From the NCBI RefSeq assembly GCF_022568775.1, contig NZ_JAKZHW010000001.1:1302001-1366000 (forward strand): a stretch of DNA of 64,000 bases, given 5' to 3'. Under the pieces are notes generated by a model. It worked only from the letters and a program-made list of their open reading frames with translations. It searched no databases and was not told the origin of the DNA. The position numbers and the translations under genes were made by a program. Source of the DNA: Sphingomonas telluris (GTDB lineage: Bacteria; Pseudomonadota; Alphaproteobacteria; Sphingomonadales; Sphingomonadaceae). Of this stretch, positions 7,459-16,429 are shown one piece after another; position 1 is the stretch's first letter, and each line of letters begins with the position of its first letter.

Positions 7459-8786
7459 GCCTCAGCCGCGTTTGCGGCGCCCCTTATTCGGCCCGCCGTC
7501 ACCCTCGACACTTCCTCGTCGGCATCGGCCCGAGCGATTGCATTCGTGTTCGCACGACCCTTGCCGTCCAGCTCCAGCCAGTCGCGGAAGGGCAGGTCAT
7601 AGATCATGTCCATCACCTCGAACTCCAGGCCGCCCGGCTGGCTGGTGTTGCTGTTCCAAAGGGCGACGACGCCGCTCTTCTTCTGCGGGTCGAACAGGAT
7701 CAGCGAGCGGTAGCCATTCACGCCGCCACGGTGGCCGATGATGTGGTGCCCGGCATAGTCGTAGCTGCGCCAGCCGTAGCCGTAGTCGGCCTCGCCGAGA
7801 CGCTCGAGGAACTTGCGCATGCGCCCGCGCTCTCCCGGCGTCTTCACCAGCGAGGCGTGGATGGTGTTGAGCACGCGCGGTGACAGCACGTCCGGCATCT
7901 CGCCCATCTGGGCGAGCATCCACAGCGACATGTCCTTGATGTTGCTGTTGACGCCTCCCGCTGCGGGGACGCGGTAATAGGCGTCGGTCAGCTCCAGCGG
8001 CCGCCGCCCTGCCCCGTGCGGCGCCGCCCAGCTCTTCGAGCCCGTAAGACCGTTCATCGACACGCTGGCATTGGTCATGCCGATCGGGTCGAACAGCATC
8101 TGCTTGACCGCATGCTCGTAATTCTGCCGCGTGACGTGCTCGACGAGCTCGGACGCGCCGTCATAGGCGACGTTCTGGTAGCTCCAGCACGTGCCCGGCG
8201 GACAAATGAGGTTCAGCTGAGCCAGCGTCTGTCGAAGGAAATGCGGGTCCTGCCCTTCTTCCAGCTTGTTGTCGTAGGCGTTGCGATAAAGCCCGAGCCG
8301 GTGACTCAGCATATCGCCCACGGTCGCCGTTTTCTCGGCCCCGGCTGGCAGCTTCAGGGTCGGGACGTAGGTACCGACGGGGCCGTTGAGATTGACCTTT
8401 CCCTGCTCGGCCAACTTCGCGACCATCGTCGCGGCGACGCCCTTTGAGACGGATGCCCAGCGAAAGACGGTCTCCGGCGTCACCTGCTCGCCTGAGCCTT
8501 CGCGGGTCTCGCCATAGCCCTTCAAGAAGGTGATCCGGCCATTTTCCACGACGCCCACGGCGAGGCCGACCATGGCGGGCTTTTCGACCAACGCCTGAAG
8601 GCGGCGATCGAGCGATGCATAGTCCACATCCTTGCGCGCTTCGGTCGAAAGCGACGCGAGCCGGACATGAGAGTTCGGAATCGTATGGGCCGCTGCCGCC
8701 CTTTTCGGCTCAGCCGAATGCGTTGCGAGTGCTGCAGTGGCGAGCAGCACGAACGCGCCCAGGCCGATCAGATGCGGTTTTTCCAA
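7455..8786 (-). CDS. Serine hydrolase, beta-lactamase class C / esterase family
   Basis: A 443-residue exported protein with an N-terminal hydrophobic signal segment (residues 5-25). The SxxK nucleophile is SVSK at 112-115, the YxN motif appears as SYQN near residue 205, and the third box is HRGG in place of KTG. HxG versions are common in class C-like peptidases and esterases that are not resistance enzymes (for example EstB and D-aminopeptidase types). A periplasmic peptidase or esterase is the best guess; beta-lactamase activity should not be assumed. It is divergently oriented to lapA. Confidence 0.85.
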   Translation of the reverse strand: MEKPHLIGLGAFVLLATAALATHSAEPKRAAAAHTIPNSHVRLASLSTEARKDVDYASLDRRLQALVEKPAMVGLAVGVVENGRITFLKGYGETREGSGEQVTPETVFRWASVSKGVAATMVAKLAEQGKVNLNGPVGTYVPTLKLPAGAEKTATVGDMLSHRLGLYRNAYDNKLEEGQDPHFLRQTLAQLNLICPPGTCWSYQNVAYDGASELVEHVTRQNYEHAVKQMLFDPIGMTNASVSMNGLTGSKSWAAPHGAGRRPLELTDAYYRVPAAGGVNSNIKDMSLWMLAQMGEMPDVLSPRVLNTIHASLVKTPGERGRMRKFLERLGEADYGYGWRSYDYAGHHIIGHRGGVNGYRSLILFDPQKKSGVVALWNSNTSQPGGLEFEVMDMIYDLPFRDWLELDGKGRANTNAIARADADEEVSRVTAGRIRGAANAAEA

Positions 8787-8931
8787 AATTTCTCCCCTAC
8801 CCCAACACCGCTGTGACCCCGAAAGCGCCCATTGCTCAACGGCCTAGGGGCAACGCTGCGCCGAACCGAGGGAGCATCGCGACGAACGCATCCCTAGCCT
8901 TGACCGTTCGCGTCGCTTAAAGCCCCTCTCG

Positions 8932-9225
8932 ATGCAGTTCCTGAAGACGCTCCTCTGGGTCGTGATCGCGGTTTTCCTTGCGATCCTCGGCAGCCGAAAT
9001 TGGCACGACGTCACCATGAATCTCTGGGGCGACATTCAGGTCGACATCAAACTCCCGTTCCTGGTGATCATTCTGTTCCTGATCGGCTGGCTCCCGACCT
9101 ATTTGCTTTTCCGCGCCAAGCTATGGCGGGTCCGGACGAGATTGGACAATTTCGAGCGGCAGCAGGCGGCGGCTCAACCCATCGCGCCCGCTCCTGCAGC
9201 CGTCGAAGAGGACGTGCTGTCGTGA
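8932..9225 (+). CDS. LapA domain (DUF1049) inner-membrane protein
   Basis: A 97-residue protein with two membrane segments (residues 5-19 and 42-61) joined by a short periplasmic-type loop containing LGSRNWHDV and NLWGD, the pattern of LapA/YciS-like DUF1049 proteins. In enteric bacteria LapA works with LapB in controlling LPS synthesis through FtsH and LpxC. A cytoplasmic Ala/Pro-rich tail follows the second segment. The stop overlaps the GTG start of pyrF (GTGA), so the two are translationally coupled. Confidence 0.82.
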   Translation: MQFLKTLLWVVIAVFLAILGSRNWHDVTMNLWGDIQVDIKLPFLVIILFLIGWLPTYLLFRAKLWRVRTRLDNFERQQAAAQPIAPAPAAVEEDVLS

Positions 9226-9893
9226 GCGCGATCTACGTCGCGATCGATACGCCCAGTCTCGAACGGGCGAAGCTGATTGCCGAGCAGGTCCGCACCAGCG
9301 CGGCGGGGGTAAAGCTCGGGCTGGAGTTCTTCGCGGCGAACGGGCCAGCTGGCGTCACCGCTATCCAGGAGCTCGGACTGCCGGTCTTCCTCGACCTCAA
9401 GCTTCACGACATTCCCAACACCGTCGCGAAGGCCGTCGAGGCACTGCGGCCCTTGGAGCCTGCGGTACTGACGGTTCACGCCGCGGGCGGACGTGCGATG
9501 ATGCAAGCGGCCAAAGCTGCTGCAGGACCGACGACTAAGGTCGTCGCCGTGACTGTGCTTACCAGCCTCGACGCTTCCGACCTCAACGCCATCGGCGTCT
9601 CGTCGGGCCCGGCGGAGCAGGTGGCGCTGCTGGCGCAACTGGCGCGCGACGCGGGCCTGGACGGCATCGTCTGCTCGGGCGCGGAAGTCGGTGCTGCTCG
9701 CGAGGCCTGGCCCGACGGCTTTTTCGTCGTTCCGGGCGTGCGTCCCGCGGGCAGCGGCACGGCAGACCAGAAGCGCGTCGTTTCTCCCCGAGAGGCGAGC
9801 GAGGCGGGCGCGTCTATCCTGGTCATCGGGCGGCCGATCACCGCGGCCGAGGACGCGTCGGTCGCCATTCGCGACATCGCCCTGACCCTATAG
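9222..9893 (+). CDS. pyrF: Orotidine-5'-phosphate decarboxylase
   Basis: A 223-residue TIM-barrel enzyme that decarboxylates OMP to UMP, the last step of de novo UMP synthesis. The catalytic signature [10 protein letters not shown] is at residues 58-67, with the D-x-K-x-x-D array (D58, K60, D63). The GTG start at 9222 overlaps the lapA stop by four bases. In related genomes the next genes are often trpF-trpB-trpA followed by accD; here accD follows after only 59 bases, with no trp genes. Confidence 0.95.
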   Translation: MSAIYVAIDTPSLERAKLIAEQVRTSAAGVKLGLEFFAANGPAGVTAIQELGLPVFLDLKLHDIPNTVAKAVEALRPLEPAVLTVHAAGGRAMMQAAKAAAGPTTKVVAVTVLTSLDASDLNAIGVSSGPAEQVALLAQLARDAGLDGIVCSGAEVGAAREAWPDGFFVVPGVRPAGSGTADQKRVVSPREASEAGASILVIGRPITAAEDASVAIRDIALTL

Positions 9894-9952
9894 GGCTGGA
9901 CAAGCGCGGCGGAGCGGGCCTAGCCGCCACCGCCAAGACAGATGAGGCATCG

Positions 9953-10810
9953 ATGAGCTGGTTAAGCAGGGTCCGCAGCGGCATTCCCTTCCTGCCGAAG
10001 AGGCAGACCGCGGAGAACCTTTGGCACAAGTGCGGCAAGTGCGGGACGATGGTCTTCACCAAGGAATGGGAAGACAATCTCCGCGTCTGCCCGCGCTGCG
10101 ATCATCACGACCGCATCGGCTGGCAGGTTCGGTTCGCTCAGATCTTCGACAAGGGCGAGTTCGAGCTGCTGCCCGCTCCCGAAGTGCGGGAGGACCCGCT
10201 CCGTTTCCGCGACACCAAGCGCTACACCGACCGCATCAAGGCCGCGCGCTCGGCCAATGAAGTGCGCGACGCGCTGCAGAACGCGCGTGGCAAGATCGAG
10301 GGCCGCCGTGCCGTCGTCGGCGTGCAGGACTTCGCTTTCATGGGCGGATCGATGGGCGTCGCCGTGGGTGCAGCTTTCGTGGCCGGCGTCCGTCAGGCGA
10401 TCAAGGACCGCGCGCCCTACATCATCTTCACGGCTGCCGGGGGCGCCCGCATGCAGGAAGGCATCCTGTCGCTCATGCAGATGCCGAGGACGACCGTCGC
10501 CTTGGCGGAGCTTCGCGAAGCGGGCCTGCCCTACATCGTCGTTCTTACCGATCCGACGACGGGCGGCGTCACGGCGTCCTACGCAATGCTGGGCGACGTC
10601 CAGCTTGCAGAACCAGGTGCGCTTATCGGCTTCGCCGGCCAGCGCGTCATCGAGCAGACCATCCGCGAAAAGCTGCCTGAGGGCTTCCAGCGCGCCGAAT
10701 ATCTGCTCGATCACGGCATGGTCGACATGGTCGTGCCGCGCCACGAGATCCGCACGACGCTCGGCAAACTGATCGGCTATCTCACACCGGAGAAGAAGAA
10801 GGCGGCCTGA
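9953..10810 (+). CDS. accD: Acetyl-CoA carboxylase carboxyltransferase subunit beta
   Basis: A 285-residue protein with an N-terminal zinc ribbon (C27, C30, C46, C49) and the crotonase-like carboxyltransferase domain containing FMGGSMGV and AGGARMQEG, which forms an oxyanion hole. Together with AccA it transfers the carboxyl group from carboxy-biotin to acetyl-CoA, giving malonyl-CoA for fatty acid synthesis in the cytoplasm. Its TGA overlaps the folC ATG by one base, the classical accD-folC arrangement. Confidence 0.97.
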   Translation: MSWLSRVRSGIPFLPKRQTAENLWHKCGKCGTMVFTKEWEDNLRVCPRCDHHDRIGWQVRFAQIFDKGEFELLPAPEVREDPLRFRDTKRYTDRIKAARSANEVRDALQNARGKIEGRRAVVGVQDFAFMGGSMGVAVGAAFVAGVRQAIKDRAPYIIFTAAGGARMQEGILSLMQMPRTTVALAELREAGLPYIVVLTDPTTGGVTASYAMLGDVQLAEPGALIGFAGQRVIEQTIREKLPEGFQRAEYLLDHGMVDMVVPRHEIRTTLGKLIGYLTPEKKKAA

Positions 10811-12030
10811 TGCCGGACTTCGCGCGGTCGGACAGTCCGGCCGTCCAGGCGCAGCTCGACCGGCTGGCGCAACTCTCCCCGGGCGATGACCGACTCGGCC
10901 TGGACCGAGTTACGCGGCTGCTGGAGCGGTTCGATCGGCCGCAGGATGCGCTTCCACCGGTCTTCCACGTCGCAGGCACCAACGGCAAAGGTTCGACCTG
11001 CGCTTTCCTGCGCGCGGCGCTGGAGGCGAGCGGGCGCACCGTTCACATGTTCACCAGCCCGCACCTCGTCCGCTTCAACGAGCGGATCCGCATCGCCGGG
11101 AAGCTGATCTCGGACGATTACCTCGCAGAACTGCTGGCGGAGGTTCTCGACGCCAGTGACGGGATCGAACCGAGCTTCTTCGAGGTGACGACGGCTGCAG
11201 CCTTCCTCGCGTTCGCGCGTACTCCCGCGGACGCGGCGATCATCGAAGTCGGGCTCGGCGGAAGGCTCGATTCGACCAACGTCTTCGAGGCTCCGCTGAT
11301 CACCGGCATCGCCAATGTCGGGATCGACCATCAGCAATTCCTCGGGACGAGCCTGGTCGAAATCGCGGCCGAGAAAGCCGGCATCGCCAGGTCGGGCGTC
11401 CCGCTCGTCATGCTCGCGCAGGCACCTGAAGCGGAAGCCGCGATACTGCGCGTCGCGAACGAGCGCAGTGCGCCTGTGTGGCTGGAAGGGCGGGATTGGA
11501 CGCTGGACCCGACGCTTCGCTCGTCGCTGCTCGGAGAACATCAGGTCCGCAACGCCAATCTCGCCTGGCAAATGCTTCAGCAGCAGCAGATTCTGCCCGT
11601 GGGCCGTGCCTCGTTCCAGAGCGGTCTGACGCTCGCGCAATGGCCTGCCCGCTTTCAGGAACTGGCGCCGGGCCCGCTGGTTGGCACCGCGAAGACCTGG
11701 CTCGACGGGGCGCACAATCTGGAAGCTGCCGAAGCGCTGGCCGCCCTCCTCGCGGATCATGGGCCCAAGCACCTCGTGCTCGGGATCCTCGCCAACAAGG
11801 ATGCTTCAGGCGTCATCGCGGCGCTGGCGCCGTACGCCCTCTCCTTCACTTTCGTGCCGGTTCCGGACCACGCGCATCACGATCCTGGCGAGTTGGCGAA
11901 TACGTTCGGCGGCAAGGCGGCGCCCTCATTGGAAGACGCGCTGCGTGAGCTTCCAGAGCCGCGCCTCATCGCGGGCTCGCTCTATTTGGCCGGCGAAGCG
12001 CTCAGGCTGAACGGTCAGCTTCCGGACTGA
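10810..12030 (+). CDS. folC: Bifunctional folylpolyglutamate synthase / dihydrofolate synthase
   Basis: A 406-residue Mur-ligase-like enzyme. The ATP-binding loop GTNGKGS is at residues 56-62, followed by the TSPHLV substrate loop. It adds glutamate to dihydropteroate and to folates. It is directly coupled to accD (TGATG) and its 3' end overlaps the convergent ampG gene by 16 bases. folP lies elsewhere in this window (32664-33743), as does a FolB-like aldolase. Confidence 0.96.
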   Translation: MPDFARSDSPAVQAQLDRLAQLSPGDDRLGLDRVTRLLERFDRPQDALPPVFHVAGTNGKGSTCAFLRAALEASGRTVHMFTSPHLVRFNERIRIAGKLISDDYLAELLAEVLDASDGIEPSFFEVTTAAAFLAFARTPADAAIIEVGLGGRLDSTNVFEAPLITGIANVGIDHQQFLGTSLVEIAAEKAGIARSGVPLVMLAQAPEAEAAILRVANERSAPVWLEGRDWTLDPTLRSSLLGEHQVRNANLAWQMLQQQQILPVGRASFQSGLTLAQWPARFQELAPGPLVGTAKTWLDGAHNLEAAEALAALLADHGPKHLVLGILANKDASGVIAALAPYALSFTFVPVPDHAHHDPGELANTFGGKAAPSLEDALRELPEPRLIAGSLYLAGEALRLNGQLPD

Positions 12031-13385
12031 ACCTCTTCGTCCGCCTGATCGGCCCGGGCATCGCCCTCGCCGGCTCTTCCCGCGCTGCCGATCGACTGAT
12101 CTACCAGCCCCGACCGCATCATGATCCAGAACAGGATGATGCCTGGAACGGCAGCGGCCGTGGTCATCAGGTAGAAGTTCACATAGCCCATGGCGTCGAT
12201 CAGCGCGCCAGCCGTCGTGCCCGTCAGGAAGCGCCCGACGATGCTCGCGGCCGCCGAGATCAGCGCATATTGCGCCGCGGTGAACCTCAGGTCGCAGAGC
12301 GCGGAGAAGTAGGCGACGACACAGACTCCGCCGATGCCGCTCGCGGTATTTTCGAAGCCGATCGCTCCCGCCATGCCGAGATTGCTGTGTCCTGCGCCTG
12401 CGAGGATCGCGAAGCTGAAGTTGGATACGGCCATCAGGATGAGGCTGATCATCACCGACCGCTTGAGGCCGAGGCGGCTGTAGAGAACGCCGCCAATGAA
12501 GATGCCGATGAGATAGGCCCAGAAGCCGACGCCAACGTCGTAGATCGCGATCTCGTCATTGGTGAAGCCGAGGTCGTCGAACAGCAGGCGGAACGTCAGG
12601 TTCGCGAGCGTGTCGCCGATCTTGTGCAGCAGGATGAAGAGCAGAACGAGGAAGGCACCCTGCCTTGCGAAGAACTCGAAGAAGGGCCGCCACACCGCCT
12701 CAATCGTCCGCGCGACGCCCTTCTTTTCCGTGGGCTCGCGGTGACGCTGCGGCTCGCCCATGAGGAGCGCAGTGAGCATCGCCGGAAGCGCCAGCGCGGC
12801 GCACGCCAGATAGGCCGAGCTCCAGTCTGCTCGTGCGGCCACAACAAGCGCCAGGGCGCCTGCGCCCGCCGAACCGATGCGCCACCCATATTGCGACATC
12901 CCCGACCCGACGCCCAGCTGGCGAGGTTCGAGCATTTCGATGCGATAGGCGTCGATCACGATGTCGAAGCTGGCGCCGGCAATGCCGACCAGGATGGCCG
13001 CCGTGACCACCGTTCCGATACCGTTTGCCGGATCGGCAAGGGCAAGGTTGACGACCGCTGCAATGACCGCAGCACCGGTGACCAGCATCCAGGAAACGCG
13101 CTGCCCCAGCCGCCCGAGGATGGGCAGCCGGACGCCGTCCATTATCCACGCCCAGAGGAATTTGAAATTGTAGGCGAGGAAGACGAGCGTGAAGGCGGTG
13201 ATCGTCGACTTGTCGATGCCGTCCTGCTTCAGACGCGTCGTCAGCGTCGCGCCGATCATGGCATAGGGAAAGCCGGACGAGACGCCGAGGAAGAAGGCGG
13301 CGATGGGAGCCGATTCCGTATAAGGCCGCAGGCCCGCCGGAAGCGCGGAACGCCAACCCCGCTCAGCCTCGATCGTCGTCGCCAT
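12015..13385 (-). CDS. AmpG-type muropeptide permease (MFS)
   Basis: A 456-residue membrane protein with about twelve hydrophobic segments. The N-terminal SGFPYAMIGATLTTRLKQDGI and the following KFLWAWIMDG are hallmark AmpG sequences. AmpG imports GlcNAc-anhydro-MurNAc peptides from the periplasm for cell-wall recycling and can influence beta-lactamase induction; the window shows no ampR/ampC pair. The C-terminus is acidic and soluble. ATG start at 13385; about 110 bases separate it from the divergent Rieske gene and no other feature is visible there. Confidence 0.85.
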   Translation of the reverse strand: MATTIEAERGWRSALPAGLRPYTESAPIAAFFLGVSSGFPYAMIGATLTTRLKQDGIDKSTITAFTLVFLAYNFKFLWAWIMDGVRLPILGRLGQRVSWMLVTGAAVIAAVVNLALADPANGIGTVVTAAILVGIAGASFDIVIDAYRIEMLEPRQLGVGSGMSQYGWRIGSAGAGALALVVAARADWSSAYLACAALALPAMLTALLMGEPQRHREPTEKKGVARTIEAVWRPFFEFFARQGAFLVLLFILLHKIGDTLANLTFRLLFDDLGFTNDEIAIYDVGVGFWAYLIGIFIGGVLYSRLGLKRSVMISLILMAVSNFSFAILAGAGHSNLGMAGAIGFENTASGIGGVCVVAYFSALCDLRFTAAQYALISAAASIVGRFLTGTTAGALIDAMGYVNFYLMTTAAAVPGIILFWIMMRSGLVDQSIGSAGRAGEGDARADQADEEVQSGS

Positions 13386-13493
13386 TCACCCCTCCTCCGT
13401 ACGTGCACCATGCTTAAGCAGCCCGTCGGCGGCTGAACAGGGGGTGAGCGTTTGCACTTGCGCAGGCGTCGGCGCGAGCGCACCCTTTACCGC

Positions 13494-14633
13494 ATGGACG
13501 TCCCTGCGAGAACTTCGCGGCCGAGCGCAGGGCAGCGCGCCCTCGCCGAAAGGATCGTGCGCGGAGAAGCGCTCGCACCTCGCGGCGTCGTCGAGCTGGA
13601 TTCGTCCGTCTACATCGACCCGCTGCGCTTCGAGCGCGAGAAGCGTGCGGTCTTCGACAAGCTACCCCTGCTGCTCGCACCGTCGGCCCTGCTGCCCGAG
13701 AGGAACAGCGCGGTCGCGCATGAAGGATACGGCGTCCCGCTGATCATCTCGCGCGACAATGACGGCCAGATCCACGTCATGGCGAACGTCTGCCGCCATC
13801 GCGGAACGCGCCTGATCGAGAGCAACGAAATTGTCTCCGCGAAACGGATCGTCTGCCCTTATCATGCCTGGACCTACGGATCGGACGGGTCCCTGCTCGC
13901 GATTCCGCGGGCCGAATGCTTCCCCGGGCTCGACAAGGCCGATCGGCCGCTCAACCATTTCACCGCCTTCGAGAGCGGCGGCTTCATCTGGTTCGCGCGC
14001 GACCATGACGCCGACTTCGGCAACGTCTTCGCACTTTCCGAGGACATGGATGCGTTCGGCATGTCCGGTCTGCATCTCTATCGCCGTCGCACCCACGAGG
14101 TTGCGTCCAACTGGAAGCAGGTGATGGACGCGTTCCTCGAAAGCTATCACGTGCAGCGGCTGCATGCGGAGACGATCGCGCCCTTCTTCACCGACGGAAT
14201 CTCCGCCGCCGACTACATCGGACCCCACCAACGCGCAGTCGTCGGACGGGCGGACTATCTGTCGGAGATTGACCGCGAAGATTGGGCTGCGGTGCGCCGG
14301 GTGCTGACCTATACCTACGCCTTCTTCCCGACCTCAATCCTCATCGTCAGCCCGGACTACATCAACCTACTGGTCGTGATGCCGCAAACCGTGGGCACCT
14401 GCCTCGTCGAAGATTTCATGCTGATCCCCGAGCCGCCGCGGACACCGGAGGCGGAAGCGCATTGGGAGCGAAGCTGGACCTTGCTCGACGCGGGCACCTT
14501 CGCGGGAGAGGACTTCCGCGCCGCAGCCCTGTGTCAGCGCGGCATCGAATCCGGCCTGGTGAAATCGGTTACGATCGGTGCGCTCGAACAAGGCATCGCG
14601 GCCTTCCACGAGAGGCTGGCGGCTATTCTTTAG
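13494..14633 (+). CDS. Rieske ring-hydroxylating oxygenase, alpha-subunit type
   Basis: A 379-residue protein from ATG 13494. The Rieske [2Fe-2S] ligands are C100-x-H102 (NVCRHRG) and C121-x2-H124 (VCPYHAW). The mononuclear Fe(II) site is in NWKQVMDAFLESYHVQRLH, with the histidines at 219 and 224. Such enzymes hydroxylate or demethylate aromatic, betaine-like or steroid-like substrates using electrons from a separate reductase. No ferredoxin, reductase or beta subunit is nearby, so it is an orphan oxygenase whose substrate cannot be predicted. The 3' end overlaps the convergent response regulator gene by 11 bases. Confidence 0.88.
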   Translation: MDVPARTSRPSAGQRALAERIVRGEALAPRGVVELDSSVYIDPLRFEREKRAVFDKLPLLLAPSALLPERNSAVAHEGYGVPLIISRDNDGQIHVMANVCRHRGTRLIESNEIVSAKRIVCPYHAWTYGSDGSLLAIPRAECFPGLDKADRPLNHFTAFESGGFIWFARDHDADFGNVFALSEDMDAFGMSGLHLYRRRTHEVASNWKQVMDAFLESYHVQRLHAETIAPFFTDGISAADYIGPHQRAVVGRADYLSEIDREDWAAVRRVLTYTYAFFPTSILIVSPDYINLLVVMPQTVGTCLVEDFMLIPEPPRTPEAEAHWERSWTLLDAGTFAGEDFRAAALCQRGIESGLVKSVTIGALEQGIAAFHERLAAIL

Positions 14634-15063
14634 CGACGGTCGGAACGAAGATCTCCATGCCCTTGGGCGGCTTGACCTTCTCGCCCGCCAAATGCTTGTC
14701 CACTGCATTGATGCCGAGCTTCAGCGTCCGCTCGCTGTAGGGCTTGTTGATGCAGCCGACCGCAAGCTTGACTGATTCCGCCGGCAGCTTGTGGCCCGTA
14801 GAAAAGACGATCGGAATCCCGCGGTTCTTCGCGGCGCGGGCAAGATCCATCCCAGTCTTCCGCCCGGAAAGCCGGTAATCGCTGAGGATCAGGTCGACCT
14901 TCTCGTTCTCCAGAAGCCCGATCGCATCCTCGAAGCTGTCCAAAGTCGCCACGACCTCGTAACCGAGGTCTCCAAGCATCACTTCATTGTCGAACGCGGT
15001 CAGCGGCTCGTCTTCGACGATGAGAATCCGATTGACGACGCGCTTACGCTTTCCGAACAGCAT
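14623..15063 (-). CDS. Receiver-only response regulator
   Basis: A 146-residue protein consisting of a single CheY-like receiver domain with a short tail. ILIVEDEPL holds the acidic pair, DLILSDYRLSG the phospho-acceptor Asp, FSTGHK the Thr/Ser position, and INKPYSE the conserved Lys. There is no output domain, so it would act by protein contact or phosphorelay. The ATG at 15063 is chosen; a TTG at 15075 is an alternative. It is divergent from the pseudouridine synthase gene with only 17 bases between starts, and no histidine kinase is adjacent. Confidence 0.85.
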   Translation of the reverse strand: MLFGKRKRVVNRILIVEDEPLTAFDNEVMLGDLGYEVVATLDSFEDAIGLLENEKVDLILSDYRLSGRKTGMDLARAAKNRGIPIVFSTGHKLPAESVKLAVGCINKPYSERTLKLGINAVDKHLAGEKVKPPKGMEIFVPTVAKE

Positions 15064-15080
15064 CCAGGCCCACAATCCTT

Positions 15081-15893
15081 ATGTCTACGCCCCCGCAACG
15101 AACGAACCGAAAACCTGTGCCGCGACATCGGCCGCGACCCAGCAATTACCGGCCGAGACCCGAGCCGCGCGAGGACGGGCCGCAGCGGATCGCCAAGCTC
15201 CTGGCCCGCGCCGGCATCGCATCCCGTCGCGACGTAGAGCGCATGATCGCCGAGGGCCGCATCGCTCTTAACGGCGAAAAACTCAACACGCCCGCGACCT
15301 TACTCGAAAGCCTGGCGGGCGTGACGGTCGATGGGAAGCCCGTTCGACCGGCCGCCAAGACCCGGCTGTTCCGCTTCTACAAGCCGCAGGCCACACTCAC
15401 GGCCGAGCGCGACCCCAAGGGGCGTCCGACAATCTACGATCGCCTGCCGCCCGGCCTGCCGCGGGTGATCCCGGTGGGCCGGCTCGACTTCATGACGGAA
15501 GGCTTGCTGCTGCTGACCAACGACGGCGAGCTGAAGCGGAAGCTGGAGCTGCCGAAGACTGCTGTCGTCCGCCAATATCGGGCGCGCGCCTTCGGCCATG
15601 TCACGCAGGAGCAGTTGGATCGCCTCGCCGAGGGCATCACGATCGAGGGCATCCACTACGGCTCGATCATCGCGAACCTGGAGCGCCGGACGGGGCGCAA
15701 CTGCTGGGTCGAGATGAGCCTCACCGAGGGCAAGAACCGCGAAGTCAGGCGCGTACTCGCGCATCTGGGCCTGCAGGTCTCGCGCTTGATCCGCACGTCC
15801 TACGGTCCGCTCGGCCTCGAAGGCCTGGAGCCGGGCGATGCCGACGAAGTGCCGCAGGTCGAGCTCGACGCTTTCAGAGCCTCGCTGAAGTGA
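15081..15893 (+). CDS. rRNA pseudouridine synthase, RluB/RsuA family
   Basis: A 270-residue protein: a basic, Pro/Arg-rich N-terminus (residues 1-33), an S4 RNA-binding domain (about 35-80) and a catalytic domain with VGRLDFMTEGLLLLTNDG, where D136 is the nucleophile. The family converts uridine to pseudouridine in rRNA; RluB acts near position 2605 of 23S rRNA, but assignment among RluB/RluE/RluF/RsuA is not secure from motifs alone. The stop overlaps the GTG start of rsmD (GTGA), consistent with an rRNA-modification operon. Confidence 0.9.
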   Translation: MSTPPQRTNRKPVPRHRPRPSNYRPRPEPREDGPQRIAKLLARAGIASRRDVERMIAEGRIALNGEKLNTPATLLESLAGVTVDGKPVRPAAKTRLFRFYKPQATLTAERDPKGRPTIYDRLPPGLPRVIPVGRLDFMTEGLLLLTNDGELKRKLELPKTAVVRQYRARAFGHVTQEQLDRLAEGITIEGIHYGSIIANLERRTGRNCWVEMSLTEGKNREVRRVLAHLGLQVSRLIRTSYGPLGLEGLEPGDADEVPQVELDAFRASLK

Positions 15894-16429
15894 GGATCAT
15901 CGCCGGTCAATTCCGCGGCCGTCCGTTGCAGGCGCCCGCAGGACTGGACACGCGGCCCACCACCGACCGCGTGCGCGAGGCGCTCTTCTCCATGCTCGCG
16001 AGCCGGCTCGGATCGTTCGACGAACTCTGCGTTGCGGACCTCTACGCTGGAAGCGGAGCGCTCGGCCTGGAAGCCCTGTCGCGCGGCGCCGCTCATGCGA
16101 CGTTCGTGGAAAGCGACGCGAAAGCGCAGGCGGCCATCAAGGCGAACCTGGCAAAGCTTGGTCTTCTCGACCGCGCTCAGGTGATCGGCGGCTCGGCCTT
16201 GAAGCTCCCGCGCTCGGACGCGTTCGACCTGGTCCTTGCCGACCCGCCGTACGCCCCGGGCTCAGGTTCAGCCGTCGTAAGGGCCGTGGCGGATGCCGAT
16301 TGGCTCGCCTCTGGCGGCTGGATGTCCGTGGAGGGCCCGCGCGGCGAGCGCATCGATCCCCTGGAATATTCCGTAGAGCTGGAGCGCGACGTCGGCCGCG
16401 CGAAGCTTACGCTGCTGCGTCGGCCTTAG
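15890..16429 (+). CDS. rsmD: 16S rRNA (guanine(966)-N(2))-methyltransferase
   Basis: A 179-residue SAM-dependent methyltransferase starting at a GTG that overlaps the previous stop. RIIAGQFRGRPL at the N-terminus, the SAM loop DLYAGSGALGLEAL and the catalytic DLVLADPPY motif are diagnostic of RsmD, which methylates N2 of G966 of 16S rRNA in the assembled 30S subunit. The last 23 bases overlap the 3' end of the convergent basic-protein gene. Confidence 0.93.
   Translation: MRIIAGQFRGRPLQAPAGLDTRPTTDRVREALFSMLASRLGSFDELCVADLYAGSGALGLEALSRGAAHATFVESDAKAQAAIKANLAKLGLLDRAQVIGGSALKLPRSDAFDLVLADPPYAPGSGSAVVRAVADADWLASGGWMSVEGPRGERIDPLEYSVELERDVGRAKLTLLRRP

Noticed and set aside
7455..8786. Beta-lactamase resistance gene
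   Set aside because: The third catalytic box is HRGG instead of KTG, and ampR is absent; a peptidase/esterase-like serine hydrolase is more likely.
12270..13436. A 388-codon plus-strand open frame opposite ampG
   Set aside because: Extremely Arg/Asp/Glu/Ala-rich shadow of a membrane protein gene.
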